64,000 nt of DNA from Marsupella aquatica (Eukaryota; Marchantiophyta): assembly GCA_973895155.1 (NCBI GenBank), contig OZ316892.1, positions 29,636,001 to 29,700,000 on the forward strand. Reading direction: 5' to 3'. Positions 12,921-24,964 of the stretch are shown piece by piece. A program made the position numbers and the translations under genes. Each line of letters begins with the position of its first letter. The first letter of the stretch is position 1. The notes beneath the pieces are model-generated. The model searched no databases, had not been told where the DNA came from, and saw only the letters and a program-made list of their open reading frames with translations.

Positions 12921-14713
12921 TTATGGTAGTGGAAAAAGTGTTGTACCTGGCTCGTCTAGTCACATTATGACGATTAAATCGCTGTATGGTCAGATCTGGA
13001 CCATTCATTTGGGCAAATAAGTCACTGAAAATTTCCCAAACCTCTTCAAACCAATTGCAAGTGCTTTCACCTGGTAGTAAATGCATGAAATTTGCATGGA
13101 AAGGAATTATTGATGAGGAATCTCTGTTGTTTTCCCCCTACGTTGGCATGACTGCAGTAAGCAAAACATTCATTCCTTTCAGGGTCAAAAAGTTGCTTCT
13201 CAAGAATGTTAGACAGAAATTGGAGCATGATGCCGCCATTCATCTCAGAAATCTACTTTGACTCAATTGTTTTTGAGCGTTTTGACTCTAATTATTTTTA
13301 TTTTGAGTATACTTAGTTGTTGGAGTATTTTGAGTAAATTATTAGAAATCTAAGTTAAAAAAGCACTAGTCGTTGGAATTGGGTGGAGGACATGACTTGC
13401 ACCTACTCACATTTGCTCCGAATATGCATAACTCCAGCACTGGGTCCTCTAAGATTTGGTACCAAAATTGGCCATATGAGATTTGGCTAAGAATGAGGCA
13501 ACTATTAGGAGGGAAACCGGGACAAGTAGGGATCGGATCATTGGGTTTGGCATACACAGTTATACAATCATACCATCTTCTTTAAATTATACGTGACTAT
13601 ACCTGGTCAGAGGTGTTTGGAGAATGGTTAACCCCCATGATTGATAGAAGTCCAATTCAACTCTTAACTAGTTTCCTTTCCACTGTCTTGTTACTAACAC
13701 ATAGCTGCTCTCCTAGTACCCCATCAATTTTTTTTAAATTTAATTAATCAATTATTTAATTTTTAAGGGAAAGCTGTGAAACCCCACAGAAAGGGAAGAG
13801 TCAGCCACAATAATTGGGAAGAGTCAGCCCACAACATTTGAATTCAAGACCTATCACTCTCTACTCAAGTGAACTAATACAAAGTCATGCCTCTCGGGGC
13901 TAGTACCCATCAAAAGTTAATAAAAATACTGTACTGTTGCTTCTTTTGAAAAATTTCTATCATGCAAACCCTGGTCCAAGCCTAACCACGTATTCTAATA
14001 GAGCGGCTATCCCAGTTAGTAACAACCATAGTCAGTGTCATGATATTTTATCAATCTTGATCAGTTTTGATTTGTGAGCCAAATTGAATAATTTAAAGCA
14101 CTTTGTCTACATGCAATCTCATGGAAATCCACATATGTAATCTATTGAAGATTTTATTGAGCCAAAGAATACCAAAATTGTGGTGTTTACAATTACGAAA
14201 TGAATAGAAATGAGACAAAGTAAGTCCAAAATTAGCAAAAATGCATCACACATTACTACTAGGTGGCTACCCCAATTAGCAACAACCACAGTTATTTCAG
14301 GGCATTGCAAAGTAAACATAGAGGCTAGTGAGTGATTGACATTTTCACTTAGTAGTGGTTGTGATTACATGGAATGATTAATTGCTGCATAGCGAATCTA
14401 TCAATTATAGGAAGAATGATCAATTTTTTTCATTGGTGATCGAGTAGCTTCTGCATTTTTGTTCTACTGTTTCCCTTAGTAGCTTCGATCCTGTCCCGTC
14501 CACCCAGTAGATAGGATATTCATTTTTTATTTCTCAATAGCAAGCTGTAAGCACTTGTAGGGATAACAAGCCAAGTCATCAGGGAAGTTTGCAACTACGA
14601 CATAGTTGGTACATCAATGTACTCTAGCATGACATTTATCTCTACACATTCCATGATGAACTATTTTGCTATTGCATAGTAGCGGAGTGCTATCAGTTGC
14701 AACTTTAAAGAAC

Positions 14714-14783
14714 ATGGATCGGCTAGGAATTGAAACTAGGACCTCTTGTGTACGTTGTATGCTTACCATTAAGCCAGTCATGC
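14714..14783 (-). repeat. tRNA-like (SINE head) fragment
   Basis: On the minus strand, TGGCTTAATGG (A-box-like) is followed by GAGGTCCTAG and a B-box-like GTTTCAATTCC. The layout resembles the fragment at 1748-1802, so a tRNA-derived SINE family is plausible. No poly-A tail or target duplication was defined. Confidence 0.35.
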
Positions 14784-14865
14784 TTGTATTGTCTTTGGTT
14801 CAGAGTGTGGTTCATTTCAAACACCCTCCCTTGAGCCACACTAATTGCTTCAAGAGAGGTTCTTA

Positions 14866-15060
14866 GGGCCAACTCGCATGTGAAGGGTTGGTTCTCAACT
14901 TCAGTTATGTTGCACTATGTACGAAGGAGAGTTTTCTGCCACACCGCCTCCTACACCAGGCCTGACGCAAGTTTTTATGGAGTCCCAAGGGCAAGGGCCG
15001 GAAATTTTCAGTGAAGCAATGAAGGCCTGAGGTCAGAAATGAAAACAATTGTAAGTGACG
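14866..15060. mobile_element. Relic of the GAGCCAACT MITE family
   Basis: TTA at 14863-14865 is followed by GGGCCAACTCGCATGTGAAG, which matches the MITE terminus at 12531. An internal block, CAAGGGCAAGGGCC near 14988, also matches that MITE (near 12662). No right-hand terminus was found, so the copy is truncated or rearranged. Confidence 0.45.
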
Positions 15061-16016
15061 GTTTTCAATTTACATTATCGGGCAAGAGATAAGGTCAATT
15101 TCTCAGATCAGTCTTTTTGATTGTTCTATCGGGACTTGAAACTGAGATACGCTTGAGCGCCTTGTCTTTCTAGATGTTTCGATATCAATATCGTTGAATT
15201 CTGTCAAACGGTTGAGAAACAATCTTAATTTCAATTCTCGTTTTTTGAGCTCAAAATTTTGGCTATGGCGGATAACTTAATATAAGTCACTTTCACCGAA
15301 TTGCTTCTCCCTCATTACTCCACCGTTTTGCAAGTTCTTTATATCAATCTTGATGCCCTTGAAGTCTAGTTTCTAAATCTGAAATCAAAATTGGATTTCG
15401 TCAAAAACTGAGACGGGAATTTGAGTGAATCCGCCGAGGGGTACTTTCTGCCGCGAATAGTCGCGACTTCCGCGGACGCGCGAGGAGGTCGAAAACTTTG
15501 AGGAGGCCTTTTAGGGCTCGACAAGGCTCGGGCAGGGGGAAGTGCCCCCTGTGAAGTCCCCCACAGGGGCTGTACAAGGGCGGACGGAATTTCCCGAAAA
15601 GATTCTTTTCCAGAGGCTTAAATTTTTATCGAAGGTCAAAGATTCCGAGTGGCAAACAAAATCGGATCAACTTCAACTTTTGAAGAGGCGTACTTGGGGA
15701 AGCTAGGCAAGTATTGGTGCGTTTGATTTTGAAAAAGTACACTAGTGGAATCTTTGGCATAAGAGATTCCCTCGAGGGGTAATTATTTCATCTTTAACCC
15801 CTCTCCGGTCGGAGTAAAAATTCTCGGCACTCGAGAGTCCATTTGACAAACCGTTTTTAGAATTCGGAGCGTTGTCTTGTGGGCTACACATAGGAGTGAT
15901 CAATTTCAAAATTCACCAACTTTCATTTTTGGCCTTATTTTCACACCCCACATCTGAGCATTTGACGTTTATTTCTTGTCGGAAGGCGACTCCACACTAC
16001 ATTTGGCATTCCAACA

Positions 16017-16922
16017 ATGACGACTACTAGGATTGGAGGTCAAAGGTTTGAGGTGAAAAAATTTGATGGTTGGATGGACTATACAATGTGGGAACGTAAC
16101 GTGAGGGATGGACTTAGGGCGATGGGCCTAGGCAAGGTACTAAGATCTCAACCCAAGGAGATGGAAGATGATGATTGGCATGATCTCCAAGATCAAGCGG
16201 TAAGTATTGTTGGCATGTACCTGAAAAACAATGTGAAGAAGCAGTTCGAGGAAAAAGCAACACAAACGATGACGGACTTGTTTCAAGCATTACGCAACAA
16301 GTACTACAAGAAGGAGATGTCAAACCGAATGTATGCAAGCCTGAAGCTCATGCAATTCAAAATGGCTGATGGAGTCAAGATTCAAGATCATATCGATCAG
16401 TTCAATGATCTTGTGGTTGACCTAGAGAATTTGGGGGAGCATTTGAGCGAAGAAAAGAAAGCCTTACAACTCTTGAGCTCACTACCACCTTCGTACCAAT
16501 CTTTGTCTCGAGTTCTTCTATTCCGTGATAAGACAACTATATCCTACAATGATGTGGTGAGTGCCCTGTTGACCGATGACATGCAGTCTAAGCTGGTTTC
16601 TTCAGCTCATCCTACCTCAACCTCATCATCAACAGCACTGTTGGTAGAAAGAGGCAAATCAAGGGAGCCATCTCATGAAAACAAAAGGTTTAACCCACTT
16701 CCCATGGAGCGAGGAAGGTTCCACGACCGATCTTTTGGTAGGAGGAGGTTTAGATCCAGATCTAGATCTCGATCCAAATCACCATCCAAGTCTACTCGTG
16801 AGATAAAGTGTTGGAAGTGTGACAAAGTGGGCCACATGAAGAAGGATTGTCGCGTCAAAGACACATTCAAGGAAGTTGCCGTTTCTTCAGCCCAAGTAGT
16901 TGTTCGAGAAGAGGATAGTTAA
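16017..16922 (+). CDS. gag: Ty1/copia Gag polyprotein region
   Basis: This 301-residue frame is the Gag part of a copia element, which forms the virus-like particle and packages the element RNA. It shows the plant copia Gag fold signature (WxxFxxxMxxxL-type helices around residues 60-170). Near residues 235-260 there is an Arg/Ser-rich basic stretch, then a CCHC zinc knuckle, CWKCDKVGHMKKDC. The frame ends at TAA 16920-16922. Protease sequence continues directly in the same frame, so in an intact element Gag and Pol would be one polyprotein; here a single stop interrupts it. Confidence 0.85.
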   Translation: MTTTRIGGQRFEVKKFDGWMDYTMWERNVRDGLRAMGLGKVLRSQPKEMEDDDWHDLQDQAVSIVGMYLKNNVKKQFEEKATQTMTDLFQALRNKYYKKEMSNRMYASLKLMQFKMADGVKIQDHIDQFNDLVVDLENLGEHLSEEKKALQLLSSLPPSYQSLSRVLLFRDKTTISYNDVVSALLTDDMQSKLVSSAHPTSTSSSTALLVERGKSREPSHENKRFNPLPMERGRFHDRSFGRRRFRSRSRSRSKSPSKSTREIKCWKCDKVGHMKKDCRVKDTFKEVAVSSAQVVVREEDS

Positions 16923-19900
16923 GTATTTGCATTGTGTATCACTTCCCAAGTTGAGGATTGTCAATGGATGTTGGATTCCGCTTGCTCGTATCACATGTGC
17001 TATATGCGTGAACTTTTCTCATCCTACACTCCTATCAACGGATTTGTTTTGATGGGAAATAATCATTCTTGCAAAGTTTTAGGGATTGGATCCGTAAAGA
17101 TTCAACTACCCGGTGGTAAGTACTGTACTCTATCAAATGTCAGACACATTCCAAAAATGTGTAAGAATTTGATATCTCTTGGCTACTTGGATGCGAAGGG
17201 TTATCAATGGAGTGCAACTGATGGGGTGTTAACAGTCACGCATGGATCAACTGAAGTTCTTATTGGCAAGAGGAAAAAAAAATCTATGTCTTGGAAGGCA
17301 CCACACTTCTTGCCGAAGTCAATTTGGTCACATCTCAGGAGGAGAAAATCAATTTATGGCATGCTCGGCTTGGTCACATGAGTGAAAAAAGTTTGGAAAT
17401 CCTACACAAGCGACATCTCCTACCAGGATTGCAAGCATGCAAGTTGAGTTTTTTGTGATCATTGCATTGTCGGCAATAAAACAAAAACTCCATTTCCGAC
17501 TGCCATTCATCATTCTAAAGTTGTACTTGAGTATATTCATTCCGATGTGTGGGGTCCTCCTCCGGTTTCCTCACATTCAGGAAAACAATACTATGTATCG
17601 TTTATCGATGATTACTCAAGGTTTGTTTGGATTTATTTCATTTCCCATAAGTTTGAAGTGCTTTCCATCTTCAAACAATGGGTAGCTCAAGTTGAGACAC
17701 AGACTGCAAAGAATGTGAGATATCTACGATCAGATAATGGTGGTGAATACACCTCTCGCGAATTCAACACATATTGTGCAAATAAGAGAATTACCCACCA
17801 TCTCACAACTGTGTACACTCCTGAGCAAAATGGTGTTGCTGAGCGACTCAACCACACATTGTTGGAGCGAGCAAGGAGCATGTTGAGCCACTCTAAATTG
17901 CCACAAATCTTTTGGGCAAAAGCTATCAACATAGCTGCTTATCTAGTAAATCTCTCTCATAGTCGGGCAATTACTTACAAAATCCCCTTTGAGCTATGGC
18001 ATAATCGACCTGCTGATTATTCAAAGCTTAAGGTTTTTGGCTGTGAAGCATATGCACATGTTCCTAGCAACAATAGGACTAAGCTAGATCCTAGAGCCCA
18101 GAAATGCATTTTTCTTGGTTATCAGCGTGAAGTTAAAGGTTATCGATTGTGGGATCCAGTTGATTGCAAGTTACTTGTTAGTCGGGATGTATCCTTCAAT
18201 GAAGACAAATCATTGAAGGAGGAGGAGATAGATCAATTTCCTACTACTAACAAAGAGCAATCTCCTCCTCTAGAGGATATAAGGGGAAAGGATGTGTCAG
18301 ATAACGAATATGTTGACACCACTGTAAGGCAAAGCACACTACAATCAGATCAGCCAAAGTCTTCAGTGCAAAGAGGAACTTGAAAACGTCAAGCCCGGGA
18401 AAGGTATGGAACTTGGCTTCCTTCTGATCAAGTGGATTTGGATGAAAAATCTATTGATGCATTGGTGACAGAAGATGGAGATCCATCCTCATTTCGAGAG
18501 GTCCTAGCTTCTATGGAGAAGCAATAGTGGTAGGCGACGATGCGCATGGAAATAAAATCACTTCATGATAACAAGACTTGGGAATTCACAAGTCTACCTA
18601 GTGACAAGCAGGCTGTTAACAACAAGTGGGTGTATGGGAAGAAAGATGGACCCACGGAGGATGCTGAGAAGATATTTAAGGCTCGGTTGGTAGCCAAGGG
18701 TTTTACTCAACAAAAAGGTATAGACTACAACGAGGTTTTTTCACCTATAGCAAAGTATTCAACAATACGTTTGCTATGTGCTCTTGTAGTTTTATTTGAT
18801 CTGGTTTTAGCTCAAATGGATGTTGTCACGGCATTCTTATATGGATCGTTGGATGAGGTGATTTACATGAGGCAACCAGAGGGTTTTGTCCAAAAGGTAT
18901 TACCAATTTGGTATGCAGGTTGCCAAAATCCTTGTATGGATTAAAGCAGAGCCCAAGGCAGTGGAACAAGCGTTTTGATGAATTGTTGAAATCGCTTGGA
19001 TTTGTGCGAAGCGTGTACGATCCATGTGTTTACATAAGGCGTGTGAACAACACAGGTTTTAAGCTTGTCATCCTTGTACTTTATGTGGATGACATGCTCA
19101 TTGCAACACAGGATAGGGGTGCAGTTGATAAACTTAAGGCCCAACTCAGTTCTGAGTTTAAGATGAAGGATTTGGGCACAGCCAAGAGGATCCTAGGCAT
19201 AGAGATTGTCAGGGATGTTAACAAAGCCAAACTTTGGCTGACGCAGAAAAGATATGCAGAGAAGGTACTCTCAAAATTCAACATGGCAGATGCTAAGGCT
19301 GTGAGTGTTCCTTTGGCAAGGCATTTCAATATTTCTGCAGCATTTTGTCCATCGGATGCGACAGAAAAAAGTTTGATGTCCAAAGTTCCTTATGAAAGTG
19401 TTGTGGGTAGTTTAATGTATCTCATGGTATGCACCCGACCAGACATAGCTTATGCCGTTAGCAAGGTAAGTAGATACATGGCAAATCCAGGAAAAGTTCA
19501 TTGGGAAGCAGTGAAATGGATTTTGCGCTACATCAGAGGTTCCATTAAGAAGGGTTTATTGTTTGATGCAAGTTTAAACAATATGAAAGTGCTTCAAGGT
19601 TATGTGGATGCAGACTACGTAGGTGATCTGGATAAGAGGAGATCAACAACTGGATATGTTTTACACTTGCTGGTGGATGCATTAGTTGGAAATCTACTCT
19701 CCAAAAGTGTGTTATAAAGTCTACTATGGATGCCGAGTATGTAACAGCAGCAGAAGCAACATCAGAGACCATTTGATTGAAAAAGCTTGTCACGGAGATG
19801 GGTTTATCACAGGAGTGTGTATATCTTCATTGTGACAGTCAAAGTGCAATTTACACTGCCAAGAATCAGGTGATGGATGGCAGGGTAAAGCACATTGATG

Positions 19901-20049
19901 TCCGCTATCATTTCATCCGACAGACATTATCGGATGATGAATTTGAGCTTGTCAAGATTAATGGAAAGCTTAATCCAGCGGATGCTTTTACCAAAGTATT
20001 AGACTCCAATAGTTTTTCAAGGCATTGTAATTATTTACAAATATTGTAA
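16923..20049 (+). pseudogene. pol: Broken copia Pol (PR-IN-RT-RNase H)
   Basis: The protease site LDSACSYHM lies near 16974. The integrase zinc finger HARLGH...CDHC is reached only through frameshifts at the A9 run (17274-17282) and the T run near 17448. The integrase core then reads in frame (SDVWGP, RSDNGGEY, TPEQNGVAER) up to TGA 18381-18383. Reverse transcriptase starts after TAG stops at 18525 and 18531, shifts frame near 18893, and keeps the YVDD active site (about 19082). RNase H follows another frameshift near 19715 and a TGA at 19774, and ends at 20049 after NPADAFTKVL. These are visible breaks; no functional enzyme would be made from this copy. Confidence 0.88.
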
Positions 20050-20240
20050 ATATAGAGTTAACCAAGAAAATGTCTCTATATGAGTACTCCATCCGATGGC
20101 TTATCGGCTACGGCTTAGTTCTAGTTAACCCTTGCATTAGGGGGAGGGTCTTTTGGCCCTACTGTCTTGAACTTCCCGCGGAGGAACCCTCCCAAGACAA
20201 TGTTATGAACCCTCCCAAGACGTGAGTCAAGGGGGAGTTT

Positions 20241-21417
20241 GTAGAGGTTAACTCAGTCTTGGGTTGAACTATGGTTAGTATGTTAACTAGGGTTAGAGTA
20301 AACCCTAGTTGAAGAGTTGGTCCTTATCTCTTCAACTTCTATGTGGTGTGGGAACACACAAGAGAGTTCTCAAGAGAGAACACAACGATATAGCAAGAGA
20401 TGAGAGCTTGAGAGATGAGAGCTATGGTGATGCTTGAGTAGACACATAACCGTTAATAAAGCTTGGTCTTCCCATGGACGTAGCCAACCTTGAGGCGAAC
20501 CACGTAACTATTGAGCACGTGTATGTTTGGAGTGTTTTCCTTGATCTGATTTCTCCCCACAGGCAAAGCAACGGAATGAAGGGGAGGAAAAGAGGGGAAA
20601 GGGCCCAAAGAAAAAACAAGCCAAGGGGTCCCTAACCAAAAGCCTACATAAAAGTAACCAATAAAGGAACCGTGAAGGCTAACACCCTATTGAGCGGAGA
20701 ACTGAAAACCCTGGTAGAGCTCCGTAGCAAACCACAAAGGAGGGTCCCAAAGTGGAATTTGACGGGAGGCCCTAAAACCAACCACCTCAACCCTATGAAG
20801 GAGACAAAGGGACTGTTAAAGTTGGAAGATGCCCACAAACTCATTAGGGCCTGCCAGTGGAAAAAAGGGATTGTGGAGAGGTTGAGTCTATGCAAATAAA
20901 TGGTGGGGCTTGAATGTCCTTTTTTTTTTTCCTTTTTTTTTAAATGGGCTTGAATGTCCTTACCTTTATTTGTGTGCAAAGAATAGTAACTCAAGGCTAG
21001 TATACAATATTGCTCATTAGTGAATCTAATGTACGTACAGTAGTGGCCAATCTAGCCCCTCAACCATCCCTTTGGTGCTTCAGCTTCTAGCTTTCTCTCA
21101 CTGACTCGAATTTCGTCGTGTGGGACATTTCGTGATTCACGTTAGGGAGATAGCCAACCGCTTTGCATTCTTTAGGCATGCAGAGGAAACCAGAATGGCT
21201 AGTGAGCAATATAAAACGAATAAGATGGCATCACAAATCACAGCTCTAAATTAAGCAGTGCAGGGTACATTGGTGTAAGATGCTGTTGGCGACTGTGATT
21301 TTCCGATCTCTCTTTCGAATTGATACCACAGCAAAAGTGTGGAGACTAGCTCGTGCGAACATTCTTATTTTGCTGCTCATCGTTACTTTCTAAAAGAGTG
21401 GTAATTGGCCTGTGAGT
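20241..21417. other. Putative 3' LTR start and ARM-2 upstream region
   Basis: 20240 onward would be the 3' LTR of the copia element, but its right end cannot be fixed without a 5' partner. No gene is seen between. From about 21066 to 21417 the sequence is homologous to 6588-6981, the leader of ARM-1, for example the shared run CTTTGGTGCTTCAGCTTCTA. Confidence 0.55.
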
Positions 21418-24400
21418 ATGAATGGCAAGGACATAAAGGAATGTCTGGAGATTTTATCCGAAGATTCCAAAATCATACTGTGCTTGATCTATGCCTGCAA
21501 AGAAAACCGGGTTCCAGAAGTGGTCTTGGGACTTTTGTATGCGGCCGCAAACCCTTCAGAGAGGTTCCGTGAGTCAATTTACAATATGTCTATGATTTGT
21601 GGAGAATACCTTGAGAAGGCTACGGCTAATTCTCTTGCGCCGACGGATGACGAGCCGGGTGAATTTCATCAGAGAGACTTTAGAGCATGGTCTCTTAAGC
21701 CTTCCTTAAGAGACTACATGGACAACAATAAGGCTGTTCCAGAAAAAGAATGGTCTCTACTTGACACTTTGCTCGGTGGTCCCGAGCAAAGTGGTGAACA
21801 CAACCGGAAGAGCGAGAAGACGAGAGTGGTAACCGCTCTTTGTGCTTTATACCTTGACCATACTCATAAGCTCGACGTTGTGCGGAATGCCGCAACACGG
21901 GCAGCAACGGCGTGCTCGCTAATCTACTCGAACGATCATATATTTGAATTTAGGAGAGCAATCGAGCCAATAATCTTCTTGCTGTATCCGTCAGTAAGGT
22001 ACCGAATGAAAGAATCAAATCTGCACTACCTGAGACAGGTACCTCTTATTGCCCTTAAAGAGTCATTTGCCCGTTTATATAGACCCCGAATGATTCGACA
22101 CAATCAGCGAATTGGTCAGCTACGTTCTGGAATCCTCATTTACGTCGTTGTTTTTCTGTGCACCTTATGACCTTTTGATAATCATCTTGACTCAACTGAA
22201 ACAGTTTCCAAAGCTTTCTTCTTGTGCTGCACATAGTTTACTCATGATGATTCTCTGGGGGGCAGATATTCCTTCAGTACGTCTACGAACGCCAGCTTGA
22301 CGACGCAAGCATCTCGAAATTGTTGACACTTGATCGTTATGCCTTAGAACCGCTAGCAGTTCTCACTGCTATCGAGCGCATTTATGTTGTACATAAGATT
22401 CCATTATTATCTGATGAACATCATCTTGAGTTTTTGGAGGTTCTTGCGGACCATTTGAAAGAGGATGAGAATGTCGACATTACAATTGTGAGGCCTGCCT
22501 GTGATGCGCTATATTCTATTTCCCAATTTTTCAGCGAAGCTGAAGACGACGAGTCAGTAGACGTTGTTGTTAATACACCCGGTATTTTGGCTGCGTTGGG
22601 ACGCTTAATCAAAGAATACATTGCCAGCAACACTCCACGATCTGCAGAGAGACTTGCACATGCTGCGATTTGCATCCTACGTAATCTTTCAACTGCCAGT
22701 GAGGAGTCGACCAAGCTCCGCATTCTAAATGAAGACGGGATGATTAAGGTCCTCGCCATGGCTTTGTGCAAGCATGATGATACTTTCTTGCAGGAAATGG
22801 CAGCGACTACTTGGGGTAATCTATCCTGCGGAGTGGGCTACAAAGTTCTCCAAATTTTGAACGAACACGAGGAAACTCCAACGTCTACTTCGGAGAACTT
22901 ACCATACCAAGGGGAGTTCATAAGCGAAGATGGGGCTCTCGCGGGCCTAATGAGGTTGTTGGCCAACGATGGTCATCCCGATTTGCAAGAAAAGGCAGCG
23001 AGGGCTTTGATGCATCTCACAGCCGGACACGGAAACGGAAGGGAAAGATTAAATATCCAAATTCTGAAACAGCCCACAGTTCTTGCAGACCTTTTGAAGT
23101 CAATATCAAAAGATGATTATCCCGATTTGCAACAATATGCCGCAGGGGCTTTGATGAATTTAGCGTTCGGACCGGACTCGTTGCGTTTCGAAATTTTGCA
23201 GGAGGATGGAGCTATCGCAGCACTTGTGAACTCTTTGTCGAAGGACAGCAAACCCGATTTGCAAGGATATGCGGCTGCAGCTTTAAATTATCTAGCACAA
23301 GGACGGGAAAGCAGAAATATCGAAATTTTGAAGGAACCCATGGCTATTGTAAACCTTGTGAGGTCATTGTCCAAGGACGACAATCTCAATTTGCAGGTAC
23401 ACACCGCAGAGGTTTTCTTGTCTCTCTCTTGTGCAGGGGAGTCGACAAAACTCCGAATTGTGCGGGAAGATGGGGTTATCGCAGGCCTTGTGAGATCGCT
23501 ATCCACAGATGCTTGTCCGCAATTGCAAGAAACTGCTGCACGGGCTTTAATTAATTTGGCGAGCGGAGAGGAGTTAGTGCAATTCGAACTACTGGAGGCT
23601 GGAGCTCTGGCAGCACTTGTGCAGTCTTTGTTGAAGGACAACCGTCCCCGTTTGCAAGATTGTGCTGCACAGGCTTTGATGAATCTGTCACACGGAGGGG
23701 AAGGAACAAAAAGTAGAATTTTAAAGGAACCTATGGCTCTTGCAAATCTTGTGAGGTCAATGTCCAAGGACGATAATCCCAATTTGCAGGAAAATGCCGC
23801 AGAGGCTTTGTGTTTACTCTCCACTGGAGGAAATTCAATCAAACTCCAAATTGTGCGGGCAGATGGGGCTCTCGCACGCCTTGTGAGCTTCTTATCCAAC
23901 GATGATTCTCCCGATTTACAAGGAGCTGCCGCAGGGGCGTTGATGCAGCTAACAACCGGAGAGGAGTCATTGCAACTGAACATTCTAAAGGAAGATGGAA
24001 TTCTGGCAGCACTTGCGAAGAATTTGTTGAAAGACCACAATCCGTCTTTGCAAGAATGGGCGGCACAGACTTTCACCAATCTATCGTACGGAGGAGAAAG
24101 AATAAAACTGCAAATTTTCAATGAACCCATGGCTCTTGCAAATCTTGCGAAGTCTTTGTCCAAGGATAGTAATCCCAAATTGCAGGAAAATGCTGCCGAG
24201 GCTTTGATGATTCTAGCAGCACGAGGGAAGTCGGTGGTAGCCGCATTTTTGAAGGAAGAAGGGGTTCTGGTTGGGATTGTGAGCTTGTTATCAAAGGATG
24301 ACCAGCCTCATTTGCAAAGTTATGGAGCAGCTATTTTGGGAAATCTAGCTTCCGGTGGTGAGTCAATCAAAATCCATATTATAAACCAAGATGGTGCTCT

Positions 24401-24692
24401 ATCAGGATTTGTGAGCTGTTTGCTCAAAGGTCGTAACCTGCCGTTGCAAGAAACCGCACAAATGTGGGATATACGGCCTACAGAGCTAACTCCCAGTCCG
24501 CGGAGATGTGCTGCTCGAGCTGTCAAAATTTTATCAAGAGTGGAGAACAACTCAATGAAAGAGAAAATCAGAAACGAAGATGGGCTGTTAATTGGTCTGG
24601 CCGATCTGGCCAAGTGCGAGTCCGAGGGGGATAGCTCTCCTTTGCAACAGGATGCGACGGAGGCGTTGAATAATCTTGTATACATTCTATAG
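21418..24692 (+). CDS. Armadillo-repeat protein ARM-2 (full-length paralogue)
   Basis: Exons 21418-22038 and 22266-24692 join in phase 0 across a 227 bp intron (CAG|GTACCT, GGCAG|ATATTC) to give 1015 residues. Residues 1-207, the whole first exon, form an unrecognised N-terminal domain shared with ARM-1. Residues 208-340 are helical sequence leading into the repeats. From about residue 310 to the end there are roughly 14 armadillo-type units of about 44 residues (pattern EDGALAxLVxSLSKDDxPxLQExAAxALxNL). Units starting with EPMA recur at residues 564, 695 and 827, so the array has a three-unit period of about 131-132 residues. No membrane segment, signal peptide or catalytic domain is visible, so a cytosolic or nuclear protein-binding scaffold is likely. 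Its role is unknown. Family alternatives such as importin-alpha or VAC8-like proteins are not supported by any N-terminal signature. Confidence 0.85.
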
Positions 24693-24964
24693 CTGCCTGC
24701 AGATTCTATGAAGTCGATTTTTCAGACTCCCTACTGAAACCTTCTCCTATTTGCCAGATGCAGCACATAATTATGTAGATACCCACCCTGATTCCAATTC
24801 GAAAAGCTTCCACATTGCCGTAAGTTCGACAAGCCTAAGCAAGTCTGTGCATCTTCAATTTTGAAAGAGAGTTCTGGGGGCAGATTTCTGGCCAGGCTGT
24901 TTTTACTGATCTAGGAAAAAGCTGGAATGGAGTCTCCTCAGAACTTGACCCAAACCTGCTAACT
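24693..24964. other. ARM-2 3' flank
   Basis: Short unannotated 3' region. No coding feature, clear poly-A signal cluster or repeat was recognised. Confidence 0.4.

Larger units (their letters stand above)
12924..16016. other. Gene-free spacer with TE relics
   Basis: No coding gene is supported. A dispersed word run around 12965-13030 (TGTATGGTCAGATCTGG and AATAAGTCACT) recurs at about 34780-34840. AT-rich sequence fills 13260-14400. The last kilobase before 16017 should contain the leader of the copia element, but no LTR copy or tRNA primer site is recognisable there. Confidence 0.5.
16017..20240 (+). mobile_element. Degenerate Ty1/copia retrotransposon
   Basis: Domain order is Gag, protease, integrase, reverse transcriptase and RNase H, which defines the copia superfamily. 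A polypurine tract, AAGGGGGAG, at 20229-20237 is followed by TG at 20240-20241, the likely start of the 3' LTR. I found no matching 5' LTR upstream and no second TG...CA boundary, so the left edge given here is only the Gag start. In-frame stops and frameshifts make it non-autonomous. Confidence 0.85.

Noticed and set aside
23288-24178. 296-codon minus-strand frame opposite ARM-2
   Set aside because: It mirrors the armadillo repeats (its own repeats have the same period), so it is a by-product of the codon pattern.
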